Shown here piece after piece: positions 45,721 through 56,944 of a stretch of 64,000 nucleotides of DNA. Position 1 is the stretch's first letter. Every line of letters begins with the position of its first letter. The stretch covers positions 60,443,001-60,507,000 of the forward strand of contig JAQMRL010000006.1 in NCBI GenBank assembly GCA_035578175.1, read 5' to 3'. The notes under the pieces are model-generated. The model was not told the DNA's origin and did no database searches. It worked only from the letters and a program-made list of their open reading frames with translations. The position numbers and the translations under genes were made by a program. This stretch comes from Catonia carolina. Lineage: Eukaryota > Arthropoda > Insecta > Hemiptera > Achilidae.

Positions 45721-46599
45721 CTCTAAATTTACTGTACAATAGCCCGTAGGACATCTAAAAGTATTGTTTTTTTATTTTAGCTTTGATCAATTTATTGAAA
45801 ATATTCTATACAACAAGAAAGAAAGAGATTCAACAAACGGATCACTAAACTTGAATTTCTCATTGGAAGAAAAACACAATCAGGTCACAATACAAACATT
45901 GAAATCACCGAGAAATCTTCAACAATGAATTAACTCGTGTACTTAGATAAAAATGAAATAGAAATCTATTATAAATGTATTAGAAAGAGATAGAAATTAT
46001 TGGGTGGGACGGTAACAACAGTAGACAAGTAATAAGATGAACTTTTCTTTAGAACAAGATAGACGTGTCATATTACAGCTTATGACGTAGTTTCTTTTTT
46101 TTAGTTTGAATACAAGGTGAATGCAATACACAATACAACACCTACAAACAACAATACGCACAGAAAAGAAATAGTAGTTTACGTATTAAATCACAGATAA
46201 AGCAATGGTGAGAGTTTCTCTGTGCAATATTAGGTGTTGGGTGTAGGACTTGTATCAAATGTCAGATGTCTTGGTATTGTGAAGAAAAATACAGCTTATG
46301 TTAAATTAAATCCTACTTATTGTCCAGAATAGTTCCCGACACGTAAATATGCAAAGCCCTCATTGACTCACACTAATCACTAAATCTTTTAACTTTCCAG
46401 CTACCTAGAAAGCTGAAATTCACGAAATTTGTTTCAAGTTAAATTGAACAACATTTTTGATCGTGTGAGATTCATCAATCTAGATGAAATCCACAACCAA
46501 ATCTTTGTGACATTCTAAGATTTGTACCGTATTCGTCGGTAAAGATGATATTTTGTCTTTATTCGTATTTATCGTCGAATCAAACAAATTTAATGTCAA
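45721..46599. other. no gene recognised
   Basis: AT-rich unique-looking DNA with no convincing frame. Confidence 0.5.
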
Positions 46600-46604
46600 C
46601 TTTT

Positions 46605-47523
46605 TACTTTCTCTTGCCTATATGAATATATGAAAGTATTGTTTTCATGTCGATTTTTCGAAATCGAGTTTTCACCGGATCTACACGTTTTCAGACCCCC
46701 TGTACCCAAAAAACATGTTTCTTAACGATTGGTGTGTGTGTGTGTGTGTGTCTGAACAGAATATCCCAAGAACGGAACATCGTACAAAGTTGACTTTAAA
46801 CTTAAGTCAGGTACTACTAGAGGACCTGAGACAAACATTTTCTTCAAAATCGGTCAACCGGAAGTAGTAGTTTATTCGTGCCATTTTTCATTTTTCTGCG
46901 ATTTTCTCAAAAACGGCTCCTACAATTTTTTTAAAAATCGCCTCGTTTACTCAATTTTTATGCTCTACAAGATAGGGTCATGTCTGCTGAAATTCTTGGA
47001 GAAGCTGTTTTCTCGTAAAACAATTGTGTTTTTAAGGTTGCAGCTTTAATATGCATTTTAGCGCAAAAATTTATATTAAACGTTGTAGAGAATTTAAAAT
47101 TCTAAAACTTTTGTTTCAAACATTTTTTGTATAACGCTTAGTTTAGCGGTAATTAGAGATTTTTTTTTTTTGACGAAAACGTGTAAAAAATCGATTTTTA
47201 TAAGATTTCAGCCTTAGTATGCATTTTACGACAAAAGCGTACCTACATAAAAAAAAAATAATTGGAAATTCAAAGATCTACAACTTTAATTTCAAGCATT
47301 TTTCTCTACAGAGCTTAGTTGAGTGCAAAAGAGTGATTTTACGTATTTTTAAACTAAACAGGTTGATTTTTATTTTGCGTCTTTCACTCATGATTCAAAT
47401 TAGGTGATATTTTTTGAGGTTAATTTTTTGTTAATTTTTAATGTTTTATTACCAATATTAAGTTGTTTTGTTAATTATTTGCATTGGTAGGGGAAAGTTG
47501 TGTGAGTGTTTCACACTAGATTT
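46605..47523 (+). mobile_element. family B copy, full length
   Basis: From TTTTTACTTTCTCTTGCCTA to GTTTCACACTAGATTTTT. (TG)n at 46733-46751 is moderate. No long open frame. Confidence 0.85.
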
Positions 47524-48052
47524 TTATTATAAATTTTGACATTGATCTTGATGGCATATGTAGGTATATGTAAACGTCCAACCAGTGGATGAAAGGGCGT
47601 TGAATGTCACTTCCCGTTTCTAATTTGCAATAGAGCACTGTTTATACGTATATATACAAGCGCGCGCGAACGCACACACGCACTGGTATCAATTAGATTC
47701 CACCAACTCATGTACCTTTAGGCGACTTTGCCTGTTCTCCTACATAGGAGAACATTGTAGGGAGCTGTCCGTAGTGGTTGACATAAGAGCCTATCCTGTC
47801 ACTGAATGTAAAATCTACTCCAATGTACTTACTTGGAGAACCCTTCAACCCAACAAGATTCAAAACCGTATAATTATCATTTTCCATCTTATGTAACCGC
47901 CTCTTCAAGGTATTTGATTAATTTTTCTGGGTTACAGTACCGTAATAATATTTTGGTACTTTTCTATTAACGCGAGGGACACACTAATTTTACCTTAATT
48001 CTTTATTTATAGTTTATTCATTTATTGTTCAATAATGTTATTTAAACGTAGT
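47524..48052. other. no gene; short CG/CA tract
   Basis: Alternating CGCGCG/CACACA near 47659-47685. A 66-codon minus frame at 47708-47908 has no recognised motif. Confidence 0.45.
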
Positions 48053-48180
48053 TTTACTTTCTCTTGTACTGTATGAATATATAGGAAAGAATTAAGTTCA
48101 TTTTTTTCATGTAGATTTTTAGAAATCGATGTTTTACCGGATACACACGTTTCAAGGCCCGCTGAACCCTAAAAACATCA
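48053..48180 (+). mobile_element. family B fragment, 5' end
   Basis: TTTTACTTTCTCTTGTACTG through AGAAATCGATGTTTTACCGG to GAACCCTAAAAACATC, then lost. Confidence 0.65.
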
Positions 48181-48545
48181 CCATCTTCTTTTAAATTATG
48201 GTAATAAAGGCTGTGTATAAATTTCATTAAAATCCATTCACATTTGGCTGAGAAAATCTTCCCTATATGTCAAAAATTGCTGTTTACGGGAAACACGAAA
48301 AACCTAAAAGAGAACACATTATAAGTACTACAAAATAGTTGTACCTGATAATACATTCCAGGATCATAATCTGGAAATTCCTCAACTGTTACATTCACAG
48401 CTGGTCTAATGCCGACTTAAAAGTTTTAAAATAAAAACAAAATTATGAGTTTATCGTTTGTCATTCAAAAAATAGATGTGTATATGCAAACTGATAACGT
48501 TTAGAAAATAACGTAAGGGTTCAACATATTTTTAATTTTTTTTGG
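48181..48545. other. no gene recognised
   Basis: AT-rich; nothing recognised. Confidence 0.5.
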
Positions 48546-48546
48546 G

Positions 48547-48940
48547 TTGTTGTTTAGGTCATCAGCTGAAAGGCTGGTTTGAACCTCTAGAGGTTTTACC
48601 AAGTAAAATGAGGAGTGAGGTGGTTTACCATTGCCTTCCTCACTGAGTGGAAAAGTACGCTTATCAGTGTGCCGGGCCCCTGAAAAGCACATATTTTCCA
48701 CACTGCAAGACACCTTCACTTCATTCATCACAGGGTCTGGCTGTATAATGAAATTCATTACTTTCAGAGAAGATAACTCTGATTAGTGTCTTTTACACCT
48801 CCACCTCTTCTGTTCTTAAATGATTCAGTCATTTAATTGGCTAATCATGTGATAAGAAACAGAACTATTTCTTTTAGCCCTGAAACGAACAGATTGAGTG
48901 CAAATAATTTGAGACTCCACCTGCCTGTTAGGAGCAGCAT
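48547..48940 (-). mobile_element. SINE-A copy (younger subfamily)
   Basis: Full length on minus, from CTGCTCCTAACAGGCAGGTG to the (AAC)n tail. Possible short target duplication TGGGTT on both sides. Confidence 0.8.
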
Positions 48941-49986
48941 GGGTTATACATCGCAAAAACCTCAACAAATCATCATTGGATGCAGAAAATTCTGAATTTT
49001 AGTAATGTGCAAAAAACCGGATGTGTGAACATTTTTAATTTTCTCCGTTCCGGGTACCCTTAGTACATTCGTCTAAGGGCAATAAGTTCGGATTTAACGG
49101 AGACTCAAAGTCTAGAAGTAAATGTTTGTGGCCACGAGTATAATAGATAAAATAATATTGGCATACGGAAGCACACGAATGAATCTACATTGTCTTTCTC
49201 AATCCGAATGTGGTTTTAAAAGTAATTATACTGTTCAACAATAAGACATGCATTTCCCTTATTTAAATATTTATGCAAGATGTTTTCTTTGGAGCGGAAA
49301 AGTAAACTTATGACAAGACAAATCATAACAGAAATTACCCTTTCAGAAAATCATAACTTCGTCATTCTATCTTCGTTTCTCACCGCTTTCTCAAATTTTC
49401 CTTTTCTCATTCTCTAGATTTTCTCTTCTCATATTATATATCTATTGTTTCTTTCCCCGTTCTATACGTAACTCTCTCTCTTTCTTTATTCCACCTCATT
49501 CTTTCCATCTCACTTCATAAACCTTTTCTTCTTTTTCCCCTAAGTTGTAACCGAAATCTCAAGACGACACGTTTTGAGGTTGGTTCTCTTTTCGTGGGGC
49601 GAGTACAAATTTGACATCCCCTTGAGATTACACAGTTTCCCTATTCACCCAAAACACGATTCATACGTCCCTTGCATGCTACCTTCTTCAATTTCTTCTT
49701 CTCTCCTTTCACTTGTCAAGTGTAAACCGAACACATCAGTGTGATAGTGCACTATACATTGTGTTTTAACAATGTTCAATATGTATCCTTACCCACCCTA
49801 CACAAAAATTTGCATATTCTGCAAATAGATCTCAGAGTAAGTGTATTTGGATGGTCTAAATTCTTTTTTTAAAAAGTATTGTACAATGTTATTCACATCA
49901 CATAGAAGTAAAACTTGTAGAATAGCAGTCTATGCTCCAGAAAATCATTAATCTAAGGTGAAATTATTAATTACCGTAATGATGTT
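48941..49986. other. no gene; pyrimidine-biased stretch
   Basis: 49370-49560 is strongly C+T biased on the plus strand (CTCTCTCTTTCTTTATTCC, CTTTTCTTCTTTTTCCCC). No recognised element or frame. Confidence 0.45.
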
Positions 49987-50043
49987 GATGATCAAGTCAT
50001 CAGCCAAACGGCTGGTTTAAACCTCTAGAGGCTTCACTAAGTA

Positions 50044-50978
50044 CGAGGTGTGGCTATTAAATAACGAGACTGACGTTGTAAAAAAATTTATTTTTATTTT
50101 ATACATAATCACTTATTGTCGCCTTCAATACACACTCCTCTATCCCTACAAAGCTCCAAGCGAATTTTCTATTTTCGAAAACAGTGCTGAAAGTCATCTT
50201 CTGTCAGCTCCTTCAGGACAAGTGCCACTCAAAAATGTTTGAAATGAAGCTCGCAAAAATGTTTGTAGTGACACTTTGTACGCGATTGAAAATGAACAAA
50301 TTTTTTTGGAAACGGTAATAACATGTGATAAAACGTGGTTTTTTACTTATGATCCGGAAACGAAGCGCCAATCCATGCACTGGAAGAGCCGAACTTCACC
50401 GAGAGCCAAAAAAGCTCGAATGAGCAAGTCAAAATTTAAAGCAATGATTGTTTTTTTTTATATCCATGGGATTGTGTACCTTCACTGTGTTCCTGAAGGT
50501 CAAACAATTAATCAATATTACTACCATACGAGGTACTTTCTAAACTATGTCAAAGAGTAAGGAAAAAACGCCTCGAAATAAGGAAGGACAAATCCTGGGT
50601 TCTCCACCAAGACAATGCGCCAGCTCATTCCGCGTTATCTGTCAAGAGGTTCCCAGCCAAGTACAGCATCTCTGTGTTAGAACATCCACCTTATTCACCA
50701 GATCTTGCACCATGTGACTTCTACCTGTTCCCTAAGGTGAAGTCTGCATTAAAATAGACAAGATTTGAGTCTGTGGCAGCTGTAAAAGAGAAAGCAGCAC
50801 GTGTCCTGAAGGAGCTGACAGAAGATGACTTCCAGCACTGTTTCCAACAATGGAAAATTTGCGTTGAGCATTGTAGGTATAGAGAAGGAGTGTATATTGT
50901 AGGTGACAAAAAGTGATTATGTATAAAATAAAAATACAATTTTTTACGTCAGTCTCGTTATTTAATTGCCACACCTCG
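50044..50978 (+). mobile_element. fold-back mariner derivative, 935 bp
   Basis: Both ends start CGAGGTGTGGC(T/A)ATTAAATA reading inward, and TA flanks both sides (50042-50043 and 50979-50980). The left 180 bp or so is an inverted, diverged copy of the right end, including transposase C-terminal coding sequence (CTTCTGTCAGCTCCTTCAGG at about 50196, reversed at about 50806). The normal 5' part of a mariner is missing, which explains the short length against the usual 1.3 kb. Confidence 0.85.
50276..50916 (+). pseudogene. mariner (DD34D) transposase, N-truncated and broken
   Basis: The catalytic domain of a mariner transposase is recognisable in two frames. The first (to a stop at 50558-50560) holds VITCDKTWFF with the first catalytic Asp. 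The next frame holds HQDNAPAHS (second Asp), then PYSPDLAPCDFYLFPKVKS (third Asp); 34 residues separate the second and third, the DD34D spacing. A frameshift at about 50555 and a stop in SALK*TRFES (about 50755) disable it. The tail runs to a stop at 50914-50916. The N-terminal DNA-binding half is absent and replaced by the inverted right end. It can still be mobilised in trans in principle, as the ends are intact; that is inference. Confidence 0.85.
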
Positions 50979-51298
50979 TAAAACGAGTAGCGGGTAGTTT
51001 ATAATTGCCGTTCTCACTGACAATGCAAATTATACCTTCACTTCATTCTCTACAGAGTCTGGCTGTATAATGATTAAATTCATTATTCTCAGAGGAGATA
51101 ACTCTGACTAGTGTCTTTTACACCTCTACCTCTTCTGTTCTTTAATACTTCAGTCATATAATTGGCTGACCATGTGATAAAAACAAGAACTATTTTTTGT
51201 AGCCCTGGAACTTACAGATTGAGTGAAAATAATTTATCACTTCACCTGCATGTTACGAGCAAATTTCCGTAATATAAAATAAATAAAAAGCCGAATTA

Positions 51299-51600
51299 AA
51301 GCAACATATGCAAGAACTTAACATTGCAGAACAAGATCTTTTAGAAAAATCTGAACAGCTTAAAGATAAAGATACAAGATTTGTCGAAAAACTCGAGCTC
51401 CGTCATCAATGATTTATACAGATAAAATTAGACAGATCCCAAAATATGAAGAGTTATTGGAAAAGCGTAAGAATCGTAAAGCCAAACCAAAAGGATTTAT
51501 AAATTTTATTCAAGTGGTCCAATGAGGTCGTAAAATCAAAAAAAATACAAATAGTAAGCTTAATAAAATTGGTTTTTTAAGGCAAGTCTTTAAAATATCA
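51299..51600 (+). pseudogene. possible LINE C-terminal scrap
   Basis: A plus-strand frame reads KQHMQELNIAEQDLLEKSEQ, resembling the NVQQDMEELKITKQDLL block of the LINE at 11676-12250. It degrades after about 40 codons. Weak but suggestive. Confidence 0.4.
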
Positions 51601-52103
51601 GATGTCTGGTAGTATAAACGAAGTAAATATTAAAACCACAAGGTATTATTTACTGTTATAAACGAGTACATTGGTTTGTGAAGTTCAATAAATTTACTAA
51701 TGTCCACGTTCACATTCGTTACAAATGCATTGTACCGTGCACAAAGGATGAGCGAATAGAACAGATCGTAAATGTAGTAACTAACTAACGGGATTGATGA
51801 ATAGGTATTTAATACCCTTAACCGTAAAGTACATTTCGGAATCATTTGTGTTCTGATGCGTGGGTGGATGTACTTTTTTTTAAACCGAATGGGCATAACT
51901 AACTGGTACGCTTGTTTCCAACAATCGGATAGTGTGAATAAAAAAGCTATTCATTCTTTTCCGCCATAATATTTACTCCCTTTTATAGTAAAATAAAATC
52001 GTTTTCTATTTCACTCTTTTCATATTTCCTCTTTCAGTTACTCTTTTAAAACCCCTTTCCATACACTGGGTGGTTACAAATTAAAATTACACTTTCCATT
52101 TCT
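51601..52103. other. no gene recognised
   Basis: AT-rich; an 88-codon minus frame (51630-51896) has no motif and is not called. Confidence 0.45.
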
Positions 52104-52223
52104 TGTTGTTTAGGTCATCAGCCGAAAGACTGGTTTGAACCTCTAAAGGGTTTACTAAGTAAAACATTAATTAAGGTGGTTAACAATTACCTTCATTACT
52201 GATAGGAACAGTATGCAAATCAG

Positions 52224-52890
52224 GGGTCTTTTACGTTTTCTGTATGCCACAATCAAATCCGAATTCCCTGAAGGTTTACACAATTCCCCACTCCTGCGTC
52301 TAGCGTGCCAATCTGACTAGTAACATTCCTGCGTAATGTCAACAACTCCGATTTCACAGTTAATTGCTAAAAAATCTGCATAGTCAGTCTAGTATGAATT
52401 TTGTTCTTATTCAATAATATTCGGACGAAGGATGATGCTGCAGAGATTGCATAATCCCAGAAGATGTGACAACTAAAAAAGTCTGTGTGAAACAGTCAGA
52501 CTTTCTCTTTCCAATGTAAATAGTTAAAAAATATAACGTAATAGTAATGTAATAATAATTTAATGTAAAATATAATGTAAATAATTAAAATAAGTTAAGG
52601 TAACCTGTAAATAAAAAATAAAAAACTGAAAAAACATACTCAATAAACCACTCAAAAACTCAATAAATATAAATTAATAAAAAACTCAAAATAAAACAAT
52701 CTTAAGAAATAAAGCAACAGAACGTGCAACATAGTATTTTTTACAATAAACTGGGACTCGAAGGACGTATGTACGCGTGCGTGTGTCTGTCTGTCTCAAT
52801 AAGGCAGTGAGTGGAAGAAATGAACACTTGTGCAGCCTTTCAGGGAATTCGGATTTGATAGTGGCATACACAAAACGGAAAAGACCCCAC
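52224..52890. mobile_element. TIR DNA element with 8-bp target duplication
   Basis: The left end GGGTCTTTTACGTTTTCTGT and the right end (reversed) GGGTCTTTTCCGTTTTGTGT extend as inverted repeats of about 60 bp (52224-52284 against 52829-52887). CAAATCAG flanks both sides (52216-52223 and 52891-52898). Inside is a family B 3' end (about 52475-52680). No transposase. An 8-bp duplication fits hAT or P-type insertion, and a G-start TIR also fits some Mutator-like elements; undecided. Confidence 0.75.
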
Positions 52891-53066
52891 CAAATCAGCA
52901 TGGCAGGCCCTCTGAAAAGCATCTAATTTCCACCCTGCAAAAAAACACCTTTTCACTTCATTCACCATAGGGTCTGGCTGTATAATAAAATTCATAACTC
53001 TCAGAGGAGATAATTTTGGTTAGTGTCTTTTACATCTCTACCTCTTCTGTTCTTAACTGCTAAAGT

Positions 53067-53707
53067 TTGGACGTATAGGTTAGAGCTATGGGGTACAGCT
53101 AGTTTATCAAATATAGAAATACTGCAGCGCTTTCAATCAAAATGCCTGAGACTAATAACTGCAGCCCCATGGTACGTAACCAATGAAATATTACACAACG
53201 ATCTCTAAACCTGCCTTCATAATAAAAGAAATTAAACAACAGCGAAAAACATATTTTACAAAAACTAGAAGACCATCTGAATCCATTAGCGATTAACCTC
53301 CTTGACAACAGCGAAGATACTTACAGACTGAAACGTTTTAAACCATTAGACTTACTTTTATGATTTTGTTAATCATTTAAACTTTTTTTCTTTTCTACTT
53401 CAACTCCTAATCATCGTCATCACACAATCGGCGTGGTTTTCATCTCTATCATTATCATCGTCATCTCCAACTTCAACAACTTTGTTTCAAGATGTTAATT
53501 CACAGTTCATAAAGTTTGATTTTGTATAGGTATATACTCGTATATATTTTTTTTCTTCACAGTTTAGTCTTTTTGAAACACACTACTGAGTGTAGTTAAT
53601 ATTTCAATTCTAAGGACATTACTCAAGATTTTCTCATATTTGCTTAACGTTATTGTACTTATTAACTGATTGCAAAAGAAATACACTGTTACAAAAAAAA
53701 AAAATAA
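53067..53707 (+). pseudogene. Jockey-type LINE, 5'-truncated 3' end
   Basis: Plus-strand frames read WTYRLELWGTASLSNIEILQ, then KCLRLITAAPWYVTNEIL and, after frameshifts, LNPLAINLLDNSEDTYRLKR and FKPLDLLL with a stop at 53361-53363. This is the post-RT tail of Jockey-clade ORF2 proteins, which end in a similar LxRFxPLDL motif. The 3' UTR continues to an A run (53692-53704). Exact TGCTAAAGT flanks (53058-53066 and 53708-53716) are its target duplication. Only the last 100 or so codons were inserted, and frameshifts make it dead. Confidence 0.85.
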
Positions 53708-53871
53708 TGCTAAAGTCATAAAATTCGCTGACCATGTGATAAGAAAGAACAATTTTTCGTAGCCCTGAGACTAACAGATCGAGTTCAAATAATTAACAAC
53801 TCCACCTACCTGTTATGGGCAGTTCTATACCTTATCAGTAATGTTCATATGTATTCATATATTATGAATTG

Positions 53872-54166
53872 CCCATAACAGAGAGGCGTAATATTAAATT
53901 ATTTGCACTCAATCTGATAGTTCCAGGGCTACGAAAAACATGTCTGTTTCTTATCACATGCTCAGCCAATTATATCAATAAAGTATTTAAGAACAGAAGA
54001 GGTAGAGTTGTAAAAGACACTATTCAGAGTTACCTTCTCTGAGTAATGAATTTTTTCTACTCAGTGAGAAAAGCAATCGAAGACCACCTAACTCCCCGTT
54101 TTACTTAATATACAGCCTCTAAAGTTCAAACAAGCCTTCTGGCTGATGACTTCAACAACAATACCT
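53872..54166 (+). mobile_element. SINE-A copy with internal deletion
   Basis: From TTGCCCATAACAGAGAGGCG to GATGACTTCAACAACAATA. About 100 bp are missing between AGTAATGAATTTT and TTCTACTCAGTGAG. Confidence 0.75.
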
Positions 54167-55389
54167 TATGGAAAATTAACCTGCCCATGTGAAGACAGTA
54201 AATAATAAAAAAAATTGTGTAAATTCGTCTAAGTGAACATAACTCTAGTGCTACGCAGAGTGGGAATAGATCGTTGGCCCGGTGGGAAGATCTCATGGGC
54301 TTGATAGAAGGAATAGTCAATGAAATGAAATTAGAAGAAATTAACATCAGGTGGATTTCGTGCCAATCTTGGCTAAGCAACTAACATATTGAGAAATAAA
54401 TTGTCATTACTTTAAAGTAAGCCTATTTGTTATTAATTATACCCAGATCCCCAACGAATCTAATCTTAGGTATTTATATAGTATTTATGCGTTAACCTCC
54501 ACGGAGTCCACAATTAACCTTGCGTCAACTTTTTATGTGGTTAAGTTAAAGCTAAAAGGTTTTGTACTGTCCCTTCCGGTTGATGTGAATAACTTACAAT
54601 GCATCACAAATGCTATACATCGGAATATGCTAGTAATTAATTGTTAGGGACGAATTCGACTATCATTTTGATGTCTCTTATGTTACAAACAGTGTATACA
54701 TTAAATATTTATGGATTAAAACTTTAAAAAAACCTTTTATACAATCATGAAGATATTTTAACTAGTAAAACATAAATTGTTTATAAGTTATCAAAAAGTA
54801 ATTTAATTTCATAATCACCCGGTACAAAGAGTATAGAAGGTTTACAGAAGAACGGAATTCATCATCCCAGTTAATTACATACGATCTATTGAACTGTTAT
54901 TCTCCATTACTGTCAATTTATTCAGCGAACTAAATGACAAATTATATTCTTTGTTTAGGTATTAAAACATTAACAGCGAATATATTTTGTTGAAAAATAT
55001 CAGTAACATAAAGGCATTACATTTTGCACATAAACTAAATAAAAAAAATATAAAAAATGGAAAAGCTCTAAGGGTGCGTTCTATGCGTCATCTGGATTAC
55101 TTATTACCGGTACGGTAGGGTGGAAACAGACGACACCGAACCCGGGATTGCTCGCCGTTTGTTGTCTGGAGCGGAAAACTGGAAAAGGGTAAGGTGAATT
55201 TCAACGGAGACAGATAAAATAACTGAATGAAGTATGAAAAATTGATTTCATCCAGGTTATTAGTAAGCTAAGTTAAACCATTAATTTTAATTATTTTTTT
55301 AATAAATAATTGTAATAAGTTGTTATAAGTTTGTTTATTATTTTTTTTATCAAACCCAGATACCGAAGGATTGTACGCTCAGTAGATGT
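54167..55389. other. no gene recognised; one short suspicious frame
   Basis: A plus-strand frame at about 54216-54381 encodes 54 residues (SLARWEDLMGLIEGIVNEMK then LEEINIRWIS) with a less AT-biased composition than its surroundings. No domain is recognised and splice sites are not convincing. The rest is AT-rich. Confidence 0.35.
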
Positions 55390-55401
55390 TACAATATCAT
55401 T
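55390..55401. repeat. 12-bp target-site duplication, 3' side of the RTE LINE
   Basis: TACAATATCATT here is identical to 58730-58741 on the other side of the element, so both ends of the insertion are defined. Confidence 0.9.
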
Positions 55402-55412
55402 CTTCTTCTTCT

Positions 55413-56944
55413 TCACGTGCCATCTCCATGACGGAGGTCGGCTATCATAATGGCGATACGAATTTTGTTGACCGCTGCTTTAAAAAGTTCGTTTGAGGAA
55501 CACCTGAACCACCTTCTCAAATTACACAGCCAGGATATCCTTCTCCTGCCCACCGATCTTTTTCCTAATATTTTGCCTTGAATGATGAGATGCAATATTT
55601 GATACTTTGGTCCCCTCATAACATGACCAAGGTACCTTAATTTTCGTGCCTTAACTTCCACCATGAGTTCCAGCTGCTTTCCCATTCTACTGAGGACCTC
55701 TTCATTCGTGACATGCTCAGTATATGAGATCCTCAACATTCTACGGTAGGTCCACAGCTCAAAAGCCTGTAGTTTCTTCTCACTGAATCTATTGAGAGTC
55801 CAAGCTTCCACACCGTACAACAGGACAGGGAACACGAAACATTTAAGGAGACGCATTCGTAATTCGAGATTTATATCTCGTGATGTTAGTACCTTCTTCA
55901 TTCTGATAAAAGTAGCGCGTGCTTTCTCAATTCTAATTTTTATTTCAGCACAGTGATCACCACTGCAACACACTCGAGCTCCAAGGTACGTGTATGCATC
56001 CACTCGCTCTAGCACATCACTTCCCGCCAGAAGATCCCCCACAGGAGGTGGTGTGTCTTTGGTAATTACCATGTACTTAGTCTTTCTCGTATTAAGACTC
56101 AAACCACTCAATTCACTCTCAGCAATGACATGGCTGAGCATTCTCTGGAGATCTTCCATGTTTTCTGCCAGAAGGACAGTATCATCTGCATACCTCAGAT
56201 TGTTGATGGATATGCCATTTATTTTTATTCCTCCTGTCTCCTCTTCTAGCGCTTTGCTTATCACTCTCTCGGAATAGATATTGAACAGGAGCGGTGAAAG
56301 CACACATCCCTGACGTACCCCACGCTTGATATTTAGCTCTTTACTGTACTCTGACTGCACCCGTACTGTGGCCTTTTGGTGGAAATATAGATTACTTATC
56401 AGACGAAAATCGCGTGCATCTATTTGAACTTCTTTTAAAATATCAAATAATTTTGTATGTTGCACCTTATCAAAAGCCTTATGGTAGTCAATAAAACAGG
56501 CAAATATTGGCTGATTTACATCCAGGCAACGCTGAGAAAGAATATTGAAAGCAAACAGAGCTTCTCGTGTGCCTAAGCCATTTCTGAAGCCGAATTGAGT
56601 ATCTGACAGGTTTTCTTCCAGTTTTCTGTGTATTCTCCTGTGTATTATTTTGAGAAATGTCTTCAGTGTATGGCTCATGAGGCTTATGGTTCGGTAATCT
56701 TGACACTTCTTAGCATTCGCTTTCTTTGGAAGCGTTATAAATATTGACTTCAGCCATTCAGCAGGGATCACACCAGTCTTATATATCTGATTATATAAGT
56801 GAGTAAGTATTCTCACATAATCTTCGTCAATGAGTTTGAGAATATCTCCAGGGAGTTCGTCTGGGCCTACAGCTTTCCCACTTTTAATGTTTTTAATGGC
56901 AAATTCTACCTCACTTGTCAATATGTCTGGACCAAGAGTTGTCA
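55413..56944 (-). pseudogene. RTE LINE reverse transcriptase segment
   Basis: An uninterrupted frame from 56981 to a stop at 55413. Numbered from that frame's first Met, it has NIKSGKAVGPDELPGDILK (31-49), FIDYHKAFDKV (163-173, with the first catalytic Asp), GVRQGCVLSP (221-230) and YADD (264-267, the two further catalytic Asp). The post-RT region is typical: LLYGVEAWTLNRFSEKKLQA, KLRYLGHVMRG and a C-terminus ending IADLRHGDGT. The first 15 residues or so of the open frame precede the shift point and do not belong. The enzyme copies the LINE RNA at the nicked target; the catalytic residues are intact here, but the ORF is cut off from its N-terminus by a frameshift. Confidence 0.9.

Larger units (their letters stand above)
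49987..51262 (-). mobile_element. SINE-A copy split by a mariner derivative
   Basis: SINE-A runs from GTCATCAGCCAAACGGCTGG to CTTCACTAAGTA (50043), then resumes at AAACGAGTAGCG (50981) and ends CACCTGCATGTTACGAGC. The break is at the TA of ACTAAGTAAAACGAG. Confidence 0.85.
52104..53822 (-). mobile_element. SINE-A copy broken by two later insertions
   Basis: Three SINE-A pieces in order: 52104-52223 (GTTGTTTAGGTCATCAGCCG to CAGTATGCAAATCAG), 52891-53066 (CAAATCAGCATGGCAGGCCC to AACTGCTAAAGT) and 53708-53822 (TGCTAAAGTCATAAAATTCG to CACCTACCTGTTATGGGCAG). The joins fall at a TIR element and a Jockey LINE, each with its own target duplication. Confidence 0.85.

Noticed and set aside
47708..47908. 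66-codon minus frame
   Set aside because: No motif, in AT-rich DNA next to a CG/CA tract; length expected by chance.
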